A stretch of 64,000 nucleotides of DNA from an uncultured Candidatus Melainabacteria bacterium (GCA_934718275.1 CAKUZD010000002.1:62001-126000), one strand, 5' to 3'. Numbered from the stretch's first letter, positions 35,495-44,200 are shown. Notes: generated by a model not told the origin, from the sequence alone. Program-made: numbers and translations.

Positions 35495-35980
35495 AATTTG
35501 TAGTGTTGGGCAAGTATGCCCAACCTACTTTTTTGAGGGCAATAAAGTTGTAGGTTGGGGCTTCTACCCCAACATTTTTAATATAATATTCTTGAGAATT
35601 ACGGATGTGTATTTTTAGTCTGTAGGGCGGGTACTACCCCGCCAATATTGAAAATCATTAGCTGGATTGTTTCGCATTCGCTCACAATGACTATTTCTAT
35701 AATCACTTATAATCCTTAACACCCTATTGCTTTATTATTTATGTCTAGCGGTAGGTTGGGGCTTCTACCCCAACATTTTTAATATAATATTCTTGAGAAT
35801 TATAGACGTGTATTTTTAGTCTGTAGGGCGGCGGTACTACTCCGCCAATATTGAAAATCATTAGCTAGATTGTTTCGCATTCGCTCACAATGACTATTTC
35901 TATAATCACTTATATCTCTAACATCCTATTGCTTTATTATTTATGTCTAGCGGTAGGTTGGGCATACTTGCCCAACTTCG
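35495..35980. repeat. REP palindromes and 201-bp tandem repeat upstream of RAYT
   Basis: REP-like palindromes GTTGGGCA-AGTA-TGCCCAAC (35505-35524), GTTGGGG...CCCCAAC (35554-35573 and again 201 bp later) and GTTGGGCA-TACT-TGCCCAAC (35957-35976) border a roughly 200-bp unit repeated directly (about 35551-35751 and 35752-35950). Each unit also holds a module-B piece (GTAGGGCGG..CCGCCAATATT). No gene is supported here. Confidence 0.87.
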
Positions 35981-36001
35981 TTGTTTTGCTATAATGTAAA
36001 G

Positions 36002-36529
36002 ATGAATTATAGGCGCTATGTTACTGAGAATTCTTACATTTTTATAACTGTTGTAACTTATGACAGGCGACAATTATTGATTGAAAATATCAATCTTCTG
36101 AGAAATAGTTTTAGAAAAATAAAAAAGATTTATAATTTTGAAATTATTGCGATTTGTATTTTGCCTGACCATTTTCACATAATAATAAAACTAGTCAATG
36201 GAATAAATTTTTCAAAAATTATTTCTGCATTGAAGCATTCTTTTTCTGTTGATGTTGGGCAAGTATGCCCAACCTACGATTTAAAGTTAGGTTATAAAAA
36301 TAAGCGAGAAAAAGGTATTTGGCAGCATCGATTTTATGAGCATACAATTCGAGATGAAAACGATTTGAATAAACATATTGATTATATTCATTACAATTCG
36401 TATAAACATCTTGGAATAGCTCCAAAAAATTGGCGATTTTCTTCGTTTTTGAAATTTGTAAAGAATGGTTATTATGAATTAGACTGGCTTGCAGATGAAG
36501 AAATTTTTGAAGATATAGATTGTGAATAA
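36002..36529 (+). CDS. REP-associated tyrosine transposase (RAYT, Y1/HUH)
   Basis: The 175-residue protein from the ATG at 36002 has the IS200/Y1-like fold: YIFITVVTYDRRQLL, the HUH motif in LPDHFHIII (H57, H59), IWQHRFYEHTIRDENDLNKHIDYIHYNSYKHLG with the catalytic Tyr region, and WRFSSFLKFVKNGYY. RAYTs process REP single strands. REP palindromes flank it on both sides and one lies inside the gene (36254-36273), encoding VGQVCPT in frame in a loop before the GIWQHRF motif. The gene looks intact. TATAAT sits 6 nt before the ATG, so the message may be leaderless. Confidence 0.92.
   Translation: MNYRRYVTENSYIFITVVTYDRRQLLIENINLLRNSFRKIKKIYNFEIIAICILPDHFHIIIKLVNGINFSKIISALKHSFSVDVGQVCPTYDLKLGYKNKREKGIWQHRFYEHTIRDENDLNKHIDYIHYNSYKHLGIAPKNWRFSSFLKFVKNGYYELDWLADEEIFEDIDCE
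36254..36273. repeat. REP palindrome inside the RAYT coding sequence
   Basis: GTTGGGCA-AGTA-TGCCCAAC followed by CTACG, identical in its 20-bp core to the copy at 35505-35524. Confidence 0.92.
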
Positions 36530-36538
36530 ACTATTGAG

Positions 36539-36615
36539 CTGTAGGTTGGGGCTTCAGCCTAACACCGTAAAAGCCGGTTTTAATTTTTAATGAAGGCGGG
36601 ATAGGTATCCCGCCA
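36539..36615. repeat. REP-like palindromes downstream of RAYT
   Basis: An imperfect GTTGGGGCTTCAGCCTAAC (36545-36563) and a perfect GGCGGGAT-AGGT-ATCCCGCC (about 36595-36614) separate the RAYT gene from the convergent small ORF. Confidence 0.75.
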
Positions 36616-36618
36616 ACT

Positions 36619-36927
36619 TTATTTATCTTTGTTTTTATTTTTATCATCAAAAATACTTGTTTCGTTACGCTCAATATCTGCTTTGATTCGATTTAGTTCT
36701 TGTTGCAGAGTTTTTGCAAGATCAATATCTCCGCATTGTTGGGCTAGTTGTATTTGTTGTTGTTTTATCTTTGCGTTGCTTTTTAAGTCGCTAACATTTC
36801 GAGCGGGCTCGATAATTCTATTAGCGAGTTCTTGTTGTTTTGCATTAGCTTTAGCTGTAGCTGTATTATTTTTTCTGTTAGTTTGAGTTGTTTTTTGTGC
36901 ACCATTAGTTTTTGAAATGCCTTCCAT
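36619..36927 (-). CDS. Small Gln/Lys/Asn-rich hypothetical protein
   Basis: This 102-residue, highly charged protein (TNRKNNTATAKANAKQQELA) has a predicted C-terminal helix (QQQIQLAQQCGDIDLAKTLQ) that could form a coiled coil. No signal or membrane segment. GGAG precedes the ATG. Convergent with the RAYT gene; its 3' end abuts a REP palindrome that may protect or terminate its transcript. No family recognised. Confidence 0.6.
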   Translation of the reverse strand: MEGISKTNGAQKTTQTNRKNNTATAKANAKQQELANRIIEPARNVSDLKSNAKIKQQQIQLAQQCGDIDLAKTLQQELNRIKADIERNETSIFDDKNKNKDK

Positions 36928-37036
36928 AATGTTTTTCTCCTTTGTATAGTTAAAGTGTTCTATATGCCATGTTTAAATGGTATATAGATAACTATAAATG
37001 GTCGATAGAATTTTGTCAATATGTAATTATATTGTT

Positions 37037-37264
37037 ATGGATAAAGATAAAATTCTTGTAGAGTTTGGAAAAAATTTAAGGGCGGAGCGTAATAGAGCAG
37101 GCTATTCTCAAGATGGGCTTGCAGATGCTATTGGAATATGTGCCGGAAAACATATTGGTACTATTGAGCGTGGTGAAACTAATCCTACGCTTACGACAAT
37201 AATTGCAATAATGAAAATTCTTAAAATTGATTTTGATAAGTTGTTTGATATAAATAAAAATTAA
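37037..37264 (+). CDS. XRE/Cro-CI family transcriptional regulator
   Basis: 75 residues from the ATG at 37037 (MDKDKILVEFGKNLRAERNR). The HTH is AGYSQDGLADAIGICAGKHIGTIERG, followed by NPTLTTIIAIMKILKIDFDKLF. The longer frame from 36998 adds an unlikely hydrophobic start. There is no Shine-Dalgarno; TATATT lies 3 nt before the ATG. It is divergent from the small Gln-rich gene, 109 bp apart. Confidence 0.82.
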   Translation: MDKDKILVEFGKNLRAERNRAGYSQDGLADAIGICAGKHIGTIERGETNPTLTTIIAIMKILKIDFDKLFDINKN

Positions 37265-37354
37265 TAATGTTTAGTTTGGAGAGATATATTTTATAACTCC
37301 TATTCACTTATTTATGGATTATGTTATAATAGATTTGTAGAGTAGCGGAAGATT

Positions 37355-39580
37355 ATGGTAGCGCAAACAAAAAAATTATCTATAGCATTCTATTGGCATA
37401 TGCACCAACCGGTTTATCAACTTACGCCAACCGGAGATTATTTAATGCCTTGGGTGCGTTTACATGCAATCAAAGATTATCTTGATATGGTTTTGATTTT
37501 AGATAAATTTAAAAATATCAAGTTAAATTTCAATCTTGTTCCTGTGCTTTTGGATGAGTTGATTGATTATGGGCAAAATGAATTGCATGATATTCATTCA
37601 CGGTTAACGGTAACAGATGTTGATGACCTTACGGATGATGATAAAGAGTTTATTTTAAATAATTTTTTTGATGCCAATTTTCATTCAATGATTTTGCCGA
37701 ATGTGGAATATAACAGACTTTATCAGAAGGCGCAATTAAATGAAAATAATGATTTAAATATTTTTTCAAACCAAGAATATTCAGACCTTATGGCTTTATT
37801 TAATCTTGCTTGGTTTGATCCGATTTATAAAAGCAAATATCCTGATTTGAAAAAACTTATCAAGAGGGGAAAAAATTACACGCTTGAGGATAGAATTAAA
37901 ATTATTGATATTCAACGTGATATTATTAGAAAAATTATTCCAACATATAAAAAATATATGGAACAAGGTAAGATAGAAATTACGACAAGTCCTTATTACC
38001 ACCCTATTTTACCGATTCTTTTAGATTTCGACAATATTAAGGTGTCTCCTGAGAGCAATCTTCCCCATAACCTTAAAATGGAATTGGATGCTAAAATGCA
38101 GACAAAATTTGCATTGGATAGAATAGAAGAAATTTTTGGGAAACGACCTAAGGGAGTTTGGCCTTCTGAACATTGTATAAATTCAAAAGTTGCGGGAATG
38201 TTAAGCGAGCTTGGAGTAAAATGGACAATTTCAGATGAAGGAATTTTATCGGATTCTATAAATTTTGAATTTGTAAGAGATTTTAGAGGGTATTTAGAAG
38301 ACCCTTATCATCTTTTAAAATCTTACAGTCACAAAGGGGTTGATATAATTTTTAGGGATGCGATGCTCCCAAATCTTATAGGCTTTGAATATCCAAATCA
38401 TTCCGCAGAGGGCGCTGCAAATGACCTTTATGATAGAATAAAAGTTGCACAAAGCAAACTTTTATCATCGCCTGACGATAATCACTTGTTAACAATTGCG
38501 ATGGATGGTGAAAATTGTTGGGAAAATTACACTCAAGATGGAGAGGAATTTCTAACTAAAATATACTCTCTTATTGAAAATGATCACACATTAGAAACAG
38601 TTTTAATTAGTGATTATATAGAAAAAGATACTCCAAAGCAATTAAATAAACTTAGTTCAGGTTCTTGGATTAATAGAAACTTTAAGCTTTGGATTGATGA
38701 ACCGATAAAAAATTTGGCTTGGACATACTTAAAACAAGTAAGAGATGATTTTTCAAATTTTGTAAAACAAAATCCGTTTAACCCGAATATTGAAGCTGCG
38801 AGACGAGAATTGTTTATTTGTGAAGGCAGTGATTGGTTTTGGTGGTATGGAGAACCAAATGATTCAGGTCGTGATAATATCTTTGATTATATTTTTAGAG
38901 AACATTTAAAAAATATATATCTATACCTTGGTCTAGAAGCTCCTAAATATTTGGAAACTCCGTTGCTATCTGCGATTGCAAAGCCATCAAGATATCCGAA
39001 GGGAGAATTTACTCCTGTTATTGATGGAATTGAGCATAATGATGATATTTGGTTGAATGCCGGGTGTATAAAAATACCTGATGGCCCTGTTTTAAAAGAA
39101 AATAAATTTTATGACAAGATATATTTTGGTTACGATAAGGATAGCTTATATCTAAGGTTTTATATAAATGAATATTTGAAGGAAAGTCCTGCATTATTAA
39201 AACAAGTTAATCAAATGTACATATACATGAGAAATCAAGATAAAAAACAAGCGCTTTCACCTATCCGAATTATTCAAAAAACAGAAAGCATTTTACCAAT
39301 TTCTAAAGAAAAATTTCATAATGAGCTTCAGATTTCAATATTTGATGGTGAGATTAATTTGGTAAGACTTGTAAAGGCTATTCCAAACAACTTATGGGTT
39401 ATTACAACTTCTAAAAGCATAAAAGCTGTATATAATAAGGTTGTTGATGTCGCAATTCCGTTCGATGCAATAGATATTGCAAGTGGAGACACATTGGAAT
39501 TTTTATTTGTTAATGCAAATTATGGAGTAAAAGACTATTTTGTGCCAAATGAAATGTTGTTAACAATAACAAGAATGTAA
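37355..39580 (+). CDS. Glycoside hydrolase family 57 (alpha-amylase/glucanotransferase-like)
   Basis: This 741-residue protein has GH57 (COG1449-type) motifs in order: IAFYWHMHQPVYQ near the N-terminus, YHPILPIL, GVWPSEHC with the probable nucleophile E272, and TIAMDGENCWENY with the probable acid/base D384. WFWWYGEPNDS follows the catalytic barrel. The C-terminal 180 residues (FTPVIDGIEHNDDIWLNAGC onward) form a beta-rich domain. There is no signal peptide, so it probably acts on cytoplasmic glycogen or maltodextrin. The start has weak purines upstream (GCGGAAGATT). No other glycogen genes adjoin it. Confidence 0.9.
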   Translation: MVAQTKKLSIAFYWHMHQPVYQLTPTGDYLMPWVRLHAIKDYLDMVLILDKFKNIKLNFNLVPVLLDELIDYGQNELHDIHSRLTVTDVDDLTDDDKEFILNNFFDANFHSMILPNVEYNRLYQKAQLNENNDLNIFSNQEYSDLMALFNLAWFDPIYKSKYPDLKKLIKRGKNYTLEDRIKIIDIQRDIIRKIIPTYKKYMEQGKIEITTSPYYHPILPILLDFDNIKVSPESNLPHNLKMELDAKMQTKFALDRIEEIFGKRPKGVWPSEHCINSKVAGMLSELGVKWTISDEGILSDSINFEFVRDFRGYLEDPYHLLKSYSHKGVDIIFRDAMLPNLIGFEYPNHSAEGAANDLYDRIKVAQSKLLSSPDDNHLLTIAMDGENCWENYTQDGEEFLTKIYSLIENDHTLETVLISDYIEKDTPKQLNKLSSGSWINRNFKLWIDEPIKNLAWTYLKQVRDDFSNFVKQNPFNPNIEAARRELFICEGSDWFWWYGEPNDSGRDNIFDYIFREHLKNIYLYLGLEAPKYLETPLLSAIAKPSRYPKGEFTPVIDGIEHNDDIWLNAGCIKIPDGPVLKENKFYDKIYFGYDKDSLYLRFYINEYLKESPALLKQVNQMYIYMRNQDKKQALSPIRIIQKTESILPISKEKFHNELQISIFDGEINLVRLVKAIPNNLWVITTSKSIKAVYNKVVDVAIPFDAIDIASGDTLEFLFVNANYGVKDYFVPNEMLLTITRM

Positions 39581-39658
39581 CAAATTCTTAATAATACTGT
39601 GAAAATACTGCAGAAAAATTTTTATTTGACGTTAGAAAAAGTACAAAGGAAATTATAT

Positions 39659-39838
39659 ATGGTTGATTTTAATTCTGACATACCTAAGGGATTACCCAAA
39701 CTTGATAAAGACTATTGGTCAACACAAGCTAATAGTACGGACAATCAGTTACAAAATCCTCTTTTTGATATAAATACAAAGTTTACACTTGAAAACGATT
39801 TGTCTAAAATATCAGTTTTCAATGGAAAGAAAAAATAA
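39659..39838 (+). CDS. Small hypothetical protein
   Basis: 59 residues from the ATG at 39659, chosen because AAAGGA lies 8 nt upstream; the frame extends to 39599 without such a site. Polar, no Cys, with FNSDIPKGLPKLDKDYW. It is 78 bp behind the GH57 gene and could be co-transcribed. No family recognised. Confidence 0.5.
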   Translation: MVDFNSDIPKGLPKLDKDYWSTQANSTDNQLQNPLFDINTKFTLENDLSKISVFNGKKK

Positions 39839-39875
39839 TTTTAAATTCCTTACTTTTCCTCGATATAATATTTAT

Positions 39876-39970
39876 AAAAAAAGAACCTAATCCATAAACT
39901 GAACTGTAAACCGTTTAAATAAAAAAGTTGGTTATATGTTTCAGTTTGTTGTAAAGGTTCTTTTCTATTT
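39876..39970. terminator. Nested hairpin between convergent genes (bidirectional terminator or small RNA)
   Basis: Outer stem AAAAAAGAACCT with AGGTTCTTTTCT (39876-39887 / 39955-39966) encloses an inner stem AAACTGAA / TTTCAGTTT. T-runs exist on both strands. At about 95 nt it is longer than the simple terminators elsewhere in the window. Confidence 0.55.
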
Positions 39971-40021
39971 TTTAATTAAGTTTTATTTTGTGCTATTTTT
40001 TGTGTTAATTTTCGAATAAAA

Positions 40022-40459
40022 TTATTTTCCGGTTGAGCCAAAACCGCCTTCGCCACGGGAGGTTTCTGAAAGTTCTACTGCAACTTTAATTTCAGCTTGT
40101 TCGACACGAGCTATAACCATTTGTGCAATTCTTTCATCAGGTTGTATAGTATATGCTTCATTTGAAACATTTACAATAGGAACACAAACTTCTCCTCTAT
40201 AATCTTCATCAATTGTTCCAATACAATTAATTAATGTTATACCGTGTTTGATAGAAAGTCCGGAACGAGGTCTGACTTGAGCTTCGTACCCGTGTTCTAA
40301 TTCGATTTTTAAACCTGTTGGAATTAATTTTCTTTCCAACGGTTGCAAAGTAATAGGTTCAGAAATTGCTGCACATAAATCCATTCCTGCAGCCCCTTCA
40401 GTTTTATATTCAGGTAAAAATTTGTTGTGTGGTAATCTTTCAATTTTTAATATTGTCAT
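40022..40459 (-). CDS. dut: dUTP diphosphatase
   Basis: This enzyme hydrolyses dUTP to dUMP and PPi, keeping uracil out of DNA and feeding dTMP synthesis. 145 residues from the ATG at 40459 (AAAGGAAATACA upstream). Trimeric dUTPase motifs: GAAGMDLCAA, RPRSGLSIKHGITLINCIGTIDEDYRGEV, RIAQMVIARV and the C-terminal arm SETSRGEGGFGSTGK. Complete. A longer frame to 40498 lacks a ribosome-binding site. Confidence 0.96.
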   Translation of the reverse strand: MTILKIERLPHNKFLPEYKTEGAAGMDLCAAISEPITLQPLERKLIPTGLKIELEHGYEAQVRPRSGLSIKHGITLINCIGTIDEDYRGEVCVPIVNVSNEAYTIQPDERIAQMVIARVEQAEIKVAVELSETSRGEGGFGSTGK

Positions 40460-40499
40460 TGTATTTCCTTTCTTTGTTTTATTATAACAAAATAACAAA

Positions 40500-41012
40500 G
40501 TTGGGCAAGTTGTTCTGAATTATATATAATTTTTAATTATATTGTGATTTACATAGTTGGGAAAATATTCAGGAGATTCTTCGCTTTGCTCAGAATGACG
40601 GAGTCTGTTATACTTAGAATTCCGTCATGTTGAGTCTTGTAGGGCAGTGGTACCTACCCCGCCAATATTGGGTATTTAATAAGCTGGATTGTTTCGCTAT
40701 CGCTCACAATGACGTAATTAATTTTTTGTCTTAATAGAACGAGGGAAATTTCTGTCATGTTGAGGCGAAGCCGAAACATCGCATGGTTGGTGAAATGTTT
40801 TAAGAGATTCTTCGCTTTGCTCAGAATGACGGGGGCTGTTATACTTAGAATTCCGTCATGTTGAGGTGTAACCGAAACATCGCATGGTTGGTGAAATGTT
40901 TTAAGAGATTCTTCGCTCTGCTCAGAATGGCTAAGACTGGATTCTTTCGGGCAAAGCCATCAGAATGACGACATTATTGTTTTGCATTCGCTCAGAATGA
41001 CAATAATTAATT
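40500..41012. repeat. Mosaic intergenic repeat island 4
   Basis: About 510 bp without a gene: a half REP (GTTGGGCAAGTTG, 40499-40511), an A tail (40570-40600), an A start fused directly to module B (40620-40712), then two full A modules in near-tandem (about 40754-40832 and 40851-40929) and further GGATTCTTTCGGGCAAAGCC / CTCAGAATGAC fragments. Confidence 0.85.
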
Positions 41013-41016
41013 AGAT

Positions 41017-41055
41017 AAAAAAATATTCTCCTTAAACTTAAGGAGAATATTTTTA
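41017..41055 (-). terminator. Terminator of RNase P RNA
   Basis: Stem ATATTCTCCTTAA / TTAAGGAGAATAT followed on the minus strand by a T7 run. It begins just after the rnpB 3' end. Confidence 0.88.
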
Positions 41056-41057
41056 AT

Positions 41058-41400
41058 AAAGTAACTCATAAGCCGTGTTCTGTTTTAAAACAATCATCTG
41101 TCTGGTATTGGAATTACTTCCAATCTCTAGCGATATTTTTGAAGTTGGCGAACAGCCATTATAGCCCTCAATTTAATCTTGCATTCTGCAGGGGGTTGCC
41201 TAGCCGATATCTCTCGATATCGCTGGTGAAGCTCTTAACTCACCGTTGCACCATCGCCTGTGATATTTTTATCCATCGGCAGTCTTTACATTTCTGTGGT
41301 CCTATCCACCGGTTCACACCGTCCGGAGTTTCTCCGGCTGCTTGTTCTTGAATGCACGGACTTTCCTCACCTTATTCAGGCGCGATTGTTCGGTTACTTT
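41058..41400 (-). ncRNA. rnpB: RNase P RNA (bacterial class A type)
   Basis: This catalytic RNA removes tRNA 5' leaders. On the minus strand the near-universal CRI element GAGGAAAGTCCGTGCATTC lies near the 5' end, and the 3' part has ACAGAACACGGCTTATGAG, matching the conserved ACAGAAYCCGGCTTA region. P1 is formed by AAAGTAAC (5', ending 41400) and GTTACTTT (3', 41058-41065). Length about 343 nt. The ORF reading across 41139-41351 on the other strand is a shadow. The 5' end lies only 7 bp after the stop of the upstream prepilin gene on the same strand. Confidence 0.95.
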
Positions 41401-41407
41401 ATAAATT

Positions 41408-42100
41408 CTAGTCCATTGTATCTCTAATTGATGTATTTATTGTTGCATATTCTACAGCTTTTGCATCTGCAGGAGCAATTCTTAATTTCCCTGTAGCAAG
41501 AATTTGTACTTGGTATTGGTCAAAGTTATCTTCGCTGCAACCTTCATCGCTTTGCCTACAATTAGGAGCTTCATCTCCATTTACATCAATGAGAATTGTT
41601 TTCATTCCTGCGGTACCTTCTCCGTGTCCGTCATCATCAAAAGTCCCCGGTTTATCTGCGGATTTTGTCCAAGCAGTAGCTGCTCCGTTTAAATCCCATT
41701 TAATACCGTCTGTTGTAATGTAAGTGTGATGTGCAGCATCTGAGGTTTTTACATTTAAACGGGAGGCAAATAAATTGGCCAATTTTGTAGCGCCACTATA
41801 TGTTTCTCCCTCGTATGTAACACTGTTGTCATAATCAAAGCCCCATGCACAATAAATATTAGCAGCATCTGCCGATGGTTCGTGGGCATCACATACATCA
41901 CGCATATCAGGGTACAACTTTTCGTCATTGATTAGTGTGCTGATAATTTGTTCAGTTGTATAAAAGCTCTTTTTAATCATCATTTTATTTTTATTTGGCC
42001 TTGTTTTCATAATTGCAGGAGTAACAACTGCTATTAGTATCCCAATTACTGCCATAGCGACCATTAGTTCCGTAAGAGTAAAACCTTTTAATCTTCTCAT
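41408..42100 (-). CDS. Type IV prepilin-like protein (pseudopilin)
   Basis: 230 residues from the ATG at 42100 (AGGAAGGATATT upstream; the frame extends to 42163 without support). Short leader MRRLKG, then FTLTELMVAMAVIGILIAVV with G-1, F+1 and E+5, a typical prepilin peptidase site. The soluble domain has Cys pairs (DVCDAHE..IYCAW, NCRQSDEGCS) and the loop LIDVNGDEAPNCRQ, resembling the Asp-rich loop of the other prepilins here. It is the gene directly upstream of rnpB, with a 7-bp gap, so rnpB either has a promoter inside this gene or is processed from a common transcript. Confidence 0.87.
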   Translation of the reverse strand: MRRLKGFTLTELMVAMAVIGILIAVVTPAIMKTRPNKNKMMIKKSFYTTEQIISTLINDEKLYPDMRDVCDAHEPSADAANIYCAWGFDYDNSVTYEGETYSGATKLANLFASRLNVKTSDAAHHTYITTDGIKWDLNGAATAWTKSADKPGTFDDDGHGEGTAGMKTILIDVNGDEAPNCRQSDEGCSEDNFDQYQVQILATGKLRIAPADAKAVEYATINTSIRDTMD

Positions 42101-42331
42101 AATATCCTTCCTATGTTCAAATTCTTTCTTTATAATAACATATTTGATTGTTTTTTTCAACAAAGAAAATTATCCTTAAAACTATGTATTTACTGAATTA
42201 ATACCTAATAACTCAGCATGTAAAGTTTTATTAATAAACTAGCAAAATAATCTGTTCAGACGAGTTAAAATATCATTCAATCTGTTAGTATATTATGAGA
42301 GATTGAATAAATGTAAACGAGGGTTAGACGT

Positions 42332-42721
42332 ATGGTCGATAACAGGTCGGCGGGGTTCTTCGGTATTGGAGGCTCTTTCAATTTTAAAAGTGGAGATATT
42401 TCCGGTACAGCTGCAAAAACTCAGGATGATAAAATGGGGCAGGGTGGCGAATACTTTGCTCAGCAAAGGAATGCAGAGGAAGAAGAAAATTCTGATAGCC
42501 AAAAATATACAGATAGAAGTGCTGTATTACGTGCCACGCTGAATTCTCTTGCGATGATGAATGTTGCTAACGTTATTAATTCTCGTAAAAAAGCTCTTGA
42601 AGAACAGAGAGAACGCGATAGGCAAAAAAATAACCAAAAAGAAAACAAACAAGAAAATGCTGAACAAGAGCTTGAAGAAGAATTTTATAATATTGCTCGT
42701 GAGATGAAAGAAGATAAATAA
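42332..42721 (+). CDS. Hypothetical charged protein
   Basis: This 129-residue protein has a Gly-rich N-terminus (SAGFFGIGGSFNFKSGDISG) and a long Arg/Glu/Lys/Gln helix (ALEEQRERDRQKNNQKENKQ) likely to be coiled coil. GAGGG lies upstream of the ATG. No signal peptide. No family recognised. A truncated XRE domain begins 11 bp after its stop. Confidence 0.58.
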   Translation: MVDNRSAGFFGIGGSFNFKSGDISGTAAKTQDDKMGQGGEYFAQQRNAEEEENSDSQKYTDRSAVLRATLNSLAMMNVANVINSRKKALEEQRERDRQKNNQKENKQENAEQELEEEFYNIAREMKEDK

Positions 42722-42731
42722 AGTGTTTTGA

Positions 42732-43004
42732 ATTATAGTCTATGCGGGGAATCCTCAAGAAAAGCTTGCAGAAATTCTTGAGTTGGACATTGGTTATATC
42801 AGTAAGCTTGAAATTGGGCGAAATTTTCCTACAATTGGAATTCTTGAAAAAATCGCAAAGGTGCTTGATATTGATTTGTATAAATTATTTCAATTCTCAG
42901 AAAATCAAGATGATAACTTTGAAGAAGAAATTATTAATATTTACAAAAAATTAAACAAGGAAAAGCAGTATACTTTATACCGAGTAGCCAAGGGGCTTTT
43001 GTAA
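42732..43004 (+). pseudogene. N-terminally truncated XRE regulator
   Basis: The frame open from 42732 encodes NPQEKLAEILELDIGYISKLEIG, then RNFPTIGILEKIAKVLDIDLYKLF and an acidic tail ending YRVAKGLL. It has the recognition half of an XRE HTH but lacks the first helix and any start codon there. A TTG at 42783 would begin inside the HTH. It is probably a fragment, unless it is made by translational coupling or frameshifting from the preceding gene. Confidence 0.6.
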
Positions 43005-43017
43005 TAAACTTATAGAA

Positions 43018-43518
43018 TTAAGCTATAGCTTCATCTTTTTCTTTATCTTTTTTGATAAATAAGAATTCCCCTTTGTATGAAGGAGCAGAACCATTCTTGT
43101 CTTTTCCGGCAGCTAAGCTTATTATGCTATTGAATTTTGGAGCTGCTTCTGTTTTTTGAGTATTCCCGACTCCTTCGTTTAAAGCTATGGTAATTTTACC
43201 TTCAACATTCTTTTGAAGATTTTGTGCAGCTTGTGAGTTCAAGTATTGAATAGATTTTAAAATATCTTGATTTAGTTGAATTTGTATCCCTGAATTATTC
43301 ATGGCAACCTGACGGGCTACGGTTGTATCAACTTTCCCGTTATACAAATCAATGCCAAGGTTTTGTGTGTTTTTAAAGATGTTAGTATTTGATGCGGAAC
43401 TTGTGTTATATTGACTGTTTTTTTCAGCAGCACGTTTCAATATTTCATTTGAAACTTGCTTCAAAGTATTAGTATCAATCCCTAATTTGTATTGTGCATT
43501 ATAAACACTCATTACCAT
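43018..43518 (-). CDS. Hypothetical protein
   Basis: 166 residues from the ATG at 43518 (AAGGGATT upstream; the frame extends to 43566). Polar, Asn/Gln/Ala-rich, with VYNAQYKLGIDTNTLKQVSN and IQLNQDILKSIQYLNSQAAQ, and a Lys/Asp/Glu tail (FIKKDKEKDEAIA). No membrane segment, Cys or recognised domain. Confidence 0.55.
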   Translation of the reverse strand: MVMSVYNAQYKLGIDTNTLKQVSNEILKRAAEKNSQYNTSSASNTNIFKNTQNLGIDLYNGKVDTTVARQVAMNNSGIQIQLNQDILKSIQYLNSQAAQNLQKNVEGKITIALNEGVGNTQKTEAAPKFNSIISLAAGKDKNGSAPSYKGEFLFIKKDKEKDEAIA

Positions 43519-43694
43519 ATCAGTTAATCCCTTTTTATATTGTTTCCTTATTATTTTAGTCGGCAAGATTTGGTGAAAACTTTAGAATTTATTACTAAAC
43601 TTGTAATAATTGTTTACAAATTTGGAAATTTGAGCAATTAATAATAATTTTTCAACTTTATATTATATATAAAGTATATAATTGAGAGAATATT

Positions 43695-44153
43695 ATGGGA
43701 TTAGATAGTATTATATATGCAACAAGTAATATTAATGCGATTTTAGGCAGTGCACTAGGGTATGCGCAGGACAAAAATAATGGCGTGAATACTGAAGCTG
43801 CTGTTGCAAATTTAGGAATGAATCTTGCAAACGGGTTAGTTCGAAATTTTGCTGCAAAAAATATACAGGAGAATTCAGGAAGTTACCTTGGGTATGCAAT
43901 TAATGCGAATGCCGGTTATAATAATTCTGATGCGAATGCAAAAGCTGCTGCGGGTTTGTTAGGTGCATCGCTATTAACATCTCCCTATGGAATATTTGGA
44001 GGAATGATGACTCCTTATTCAACGCTTTATGGTTGTGGTCCTTATGGTGGAGGCTTTTATAATAGTGGATTTTTTGGAAGAAGTTGCGGATGTAATTACC
44101 CATTTATGTTTACCGGACCGACTATGTTCGGAGTAAATGGTTTTTGGTGCTAA
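43695..44153 (+). CDS. Hypothetical protein with Gly/Tyr/Cys-rich C-terminus
   Basis: This 152-residue protein has an Ala/Asn-rich N-terminal part (IINA-like repeats: INAILGSALGYAQDKNNG, YLGYAINANAGYNNSDANAK). The C-terminal 50 residues are rich in Gly, Tyr, Phe and Cys (CGPYGGGFYNSGFFGRSCGC) and the protein ends in FWC. The composition suggests a secreted or surface-associated small protein, but no signal peptide is evident. GAGAGAAT precedes the ATG. No family recognised. Confidence 0.55.
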   Translation: MGLDSIIYATSNINAILGSALGYAQDKNNGVNTEAAVANLGMNLANGLVRNFAAKNIQENSGSYLGYAINANAGYNNSDANAKAAAGLLGASLLTSPYGIFGGMMTPYSTLYGCGPYGGGFYNSGFFGRSCGCNYPFMFTGPTMFGVNGFWC

Positions 44154-44200
44154 GTTGCTATTTATATTTTGTTTTAGTATTAATAAATAACTTGTAAAAC

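Noticed and set aside
41139..41351. Open frame on the plus strand across the RNase P RNA
   Set aside because: It lies wholly inside rnpB on the opposite strand, has no ribosome-binding site, and the RNA assignment is strong.
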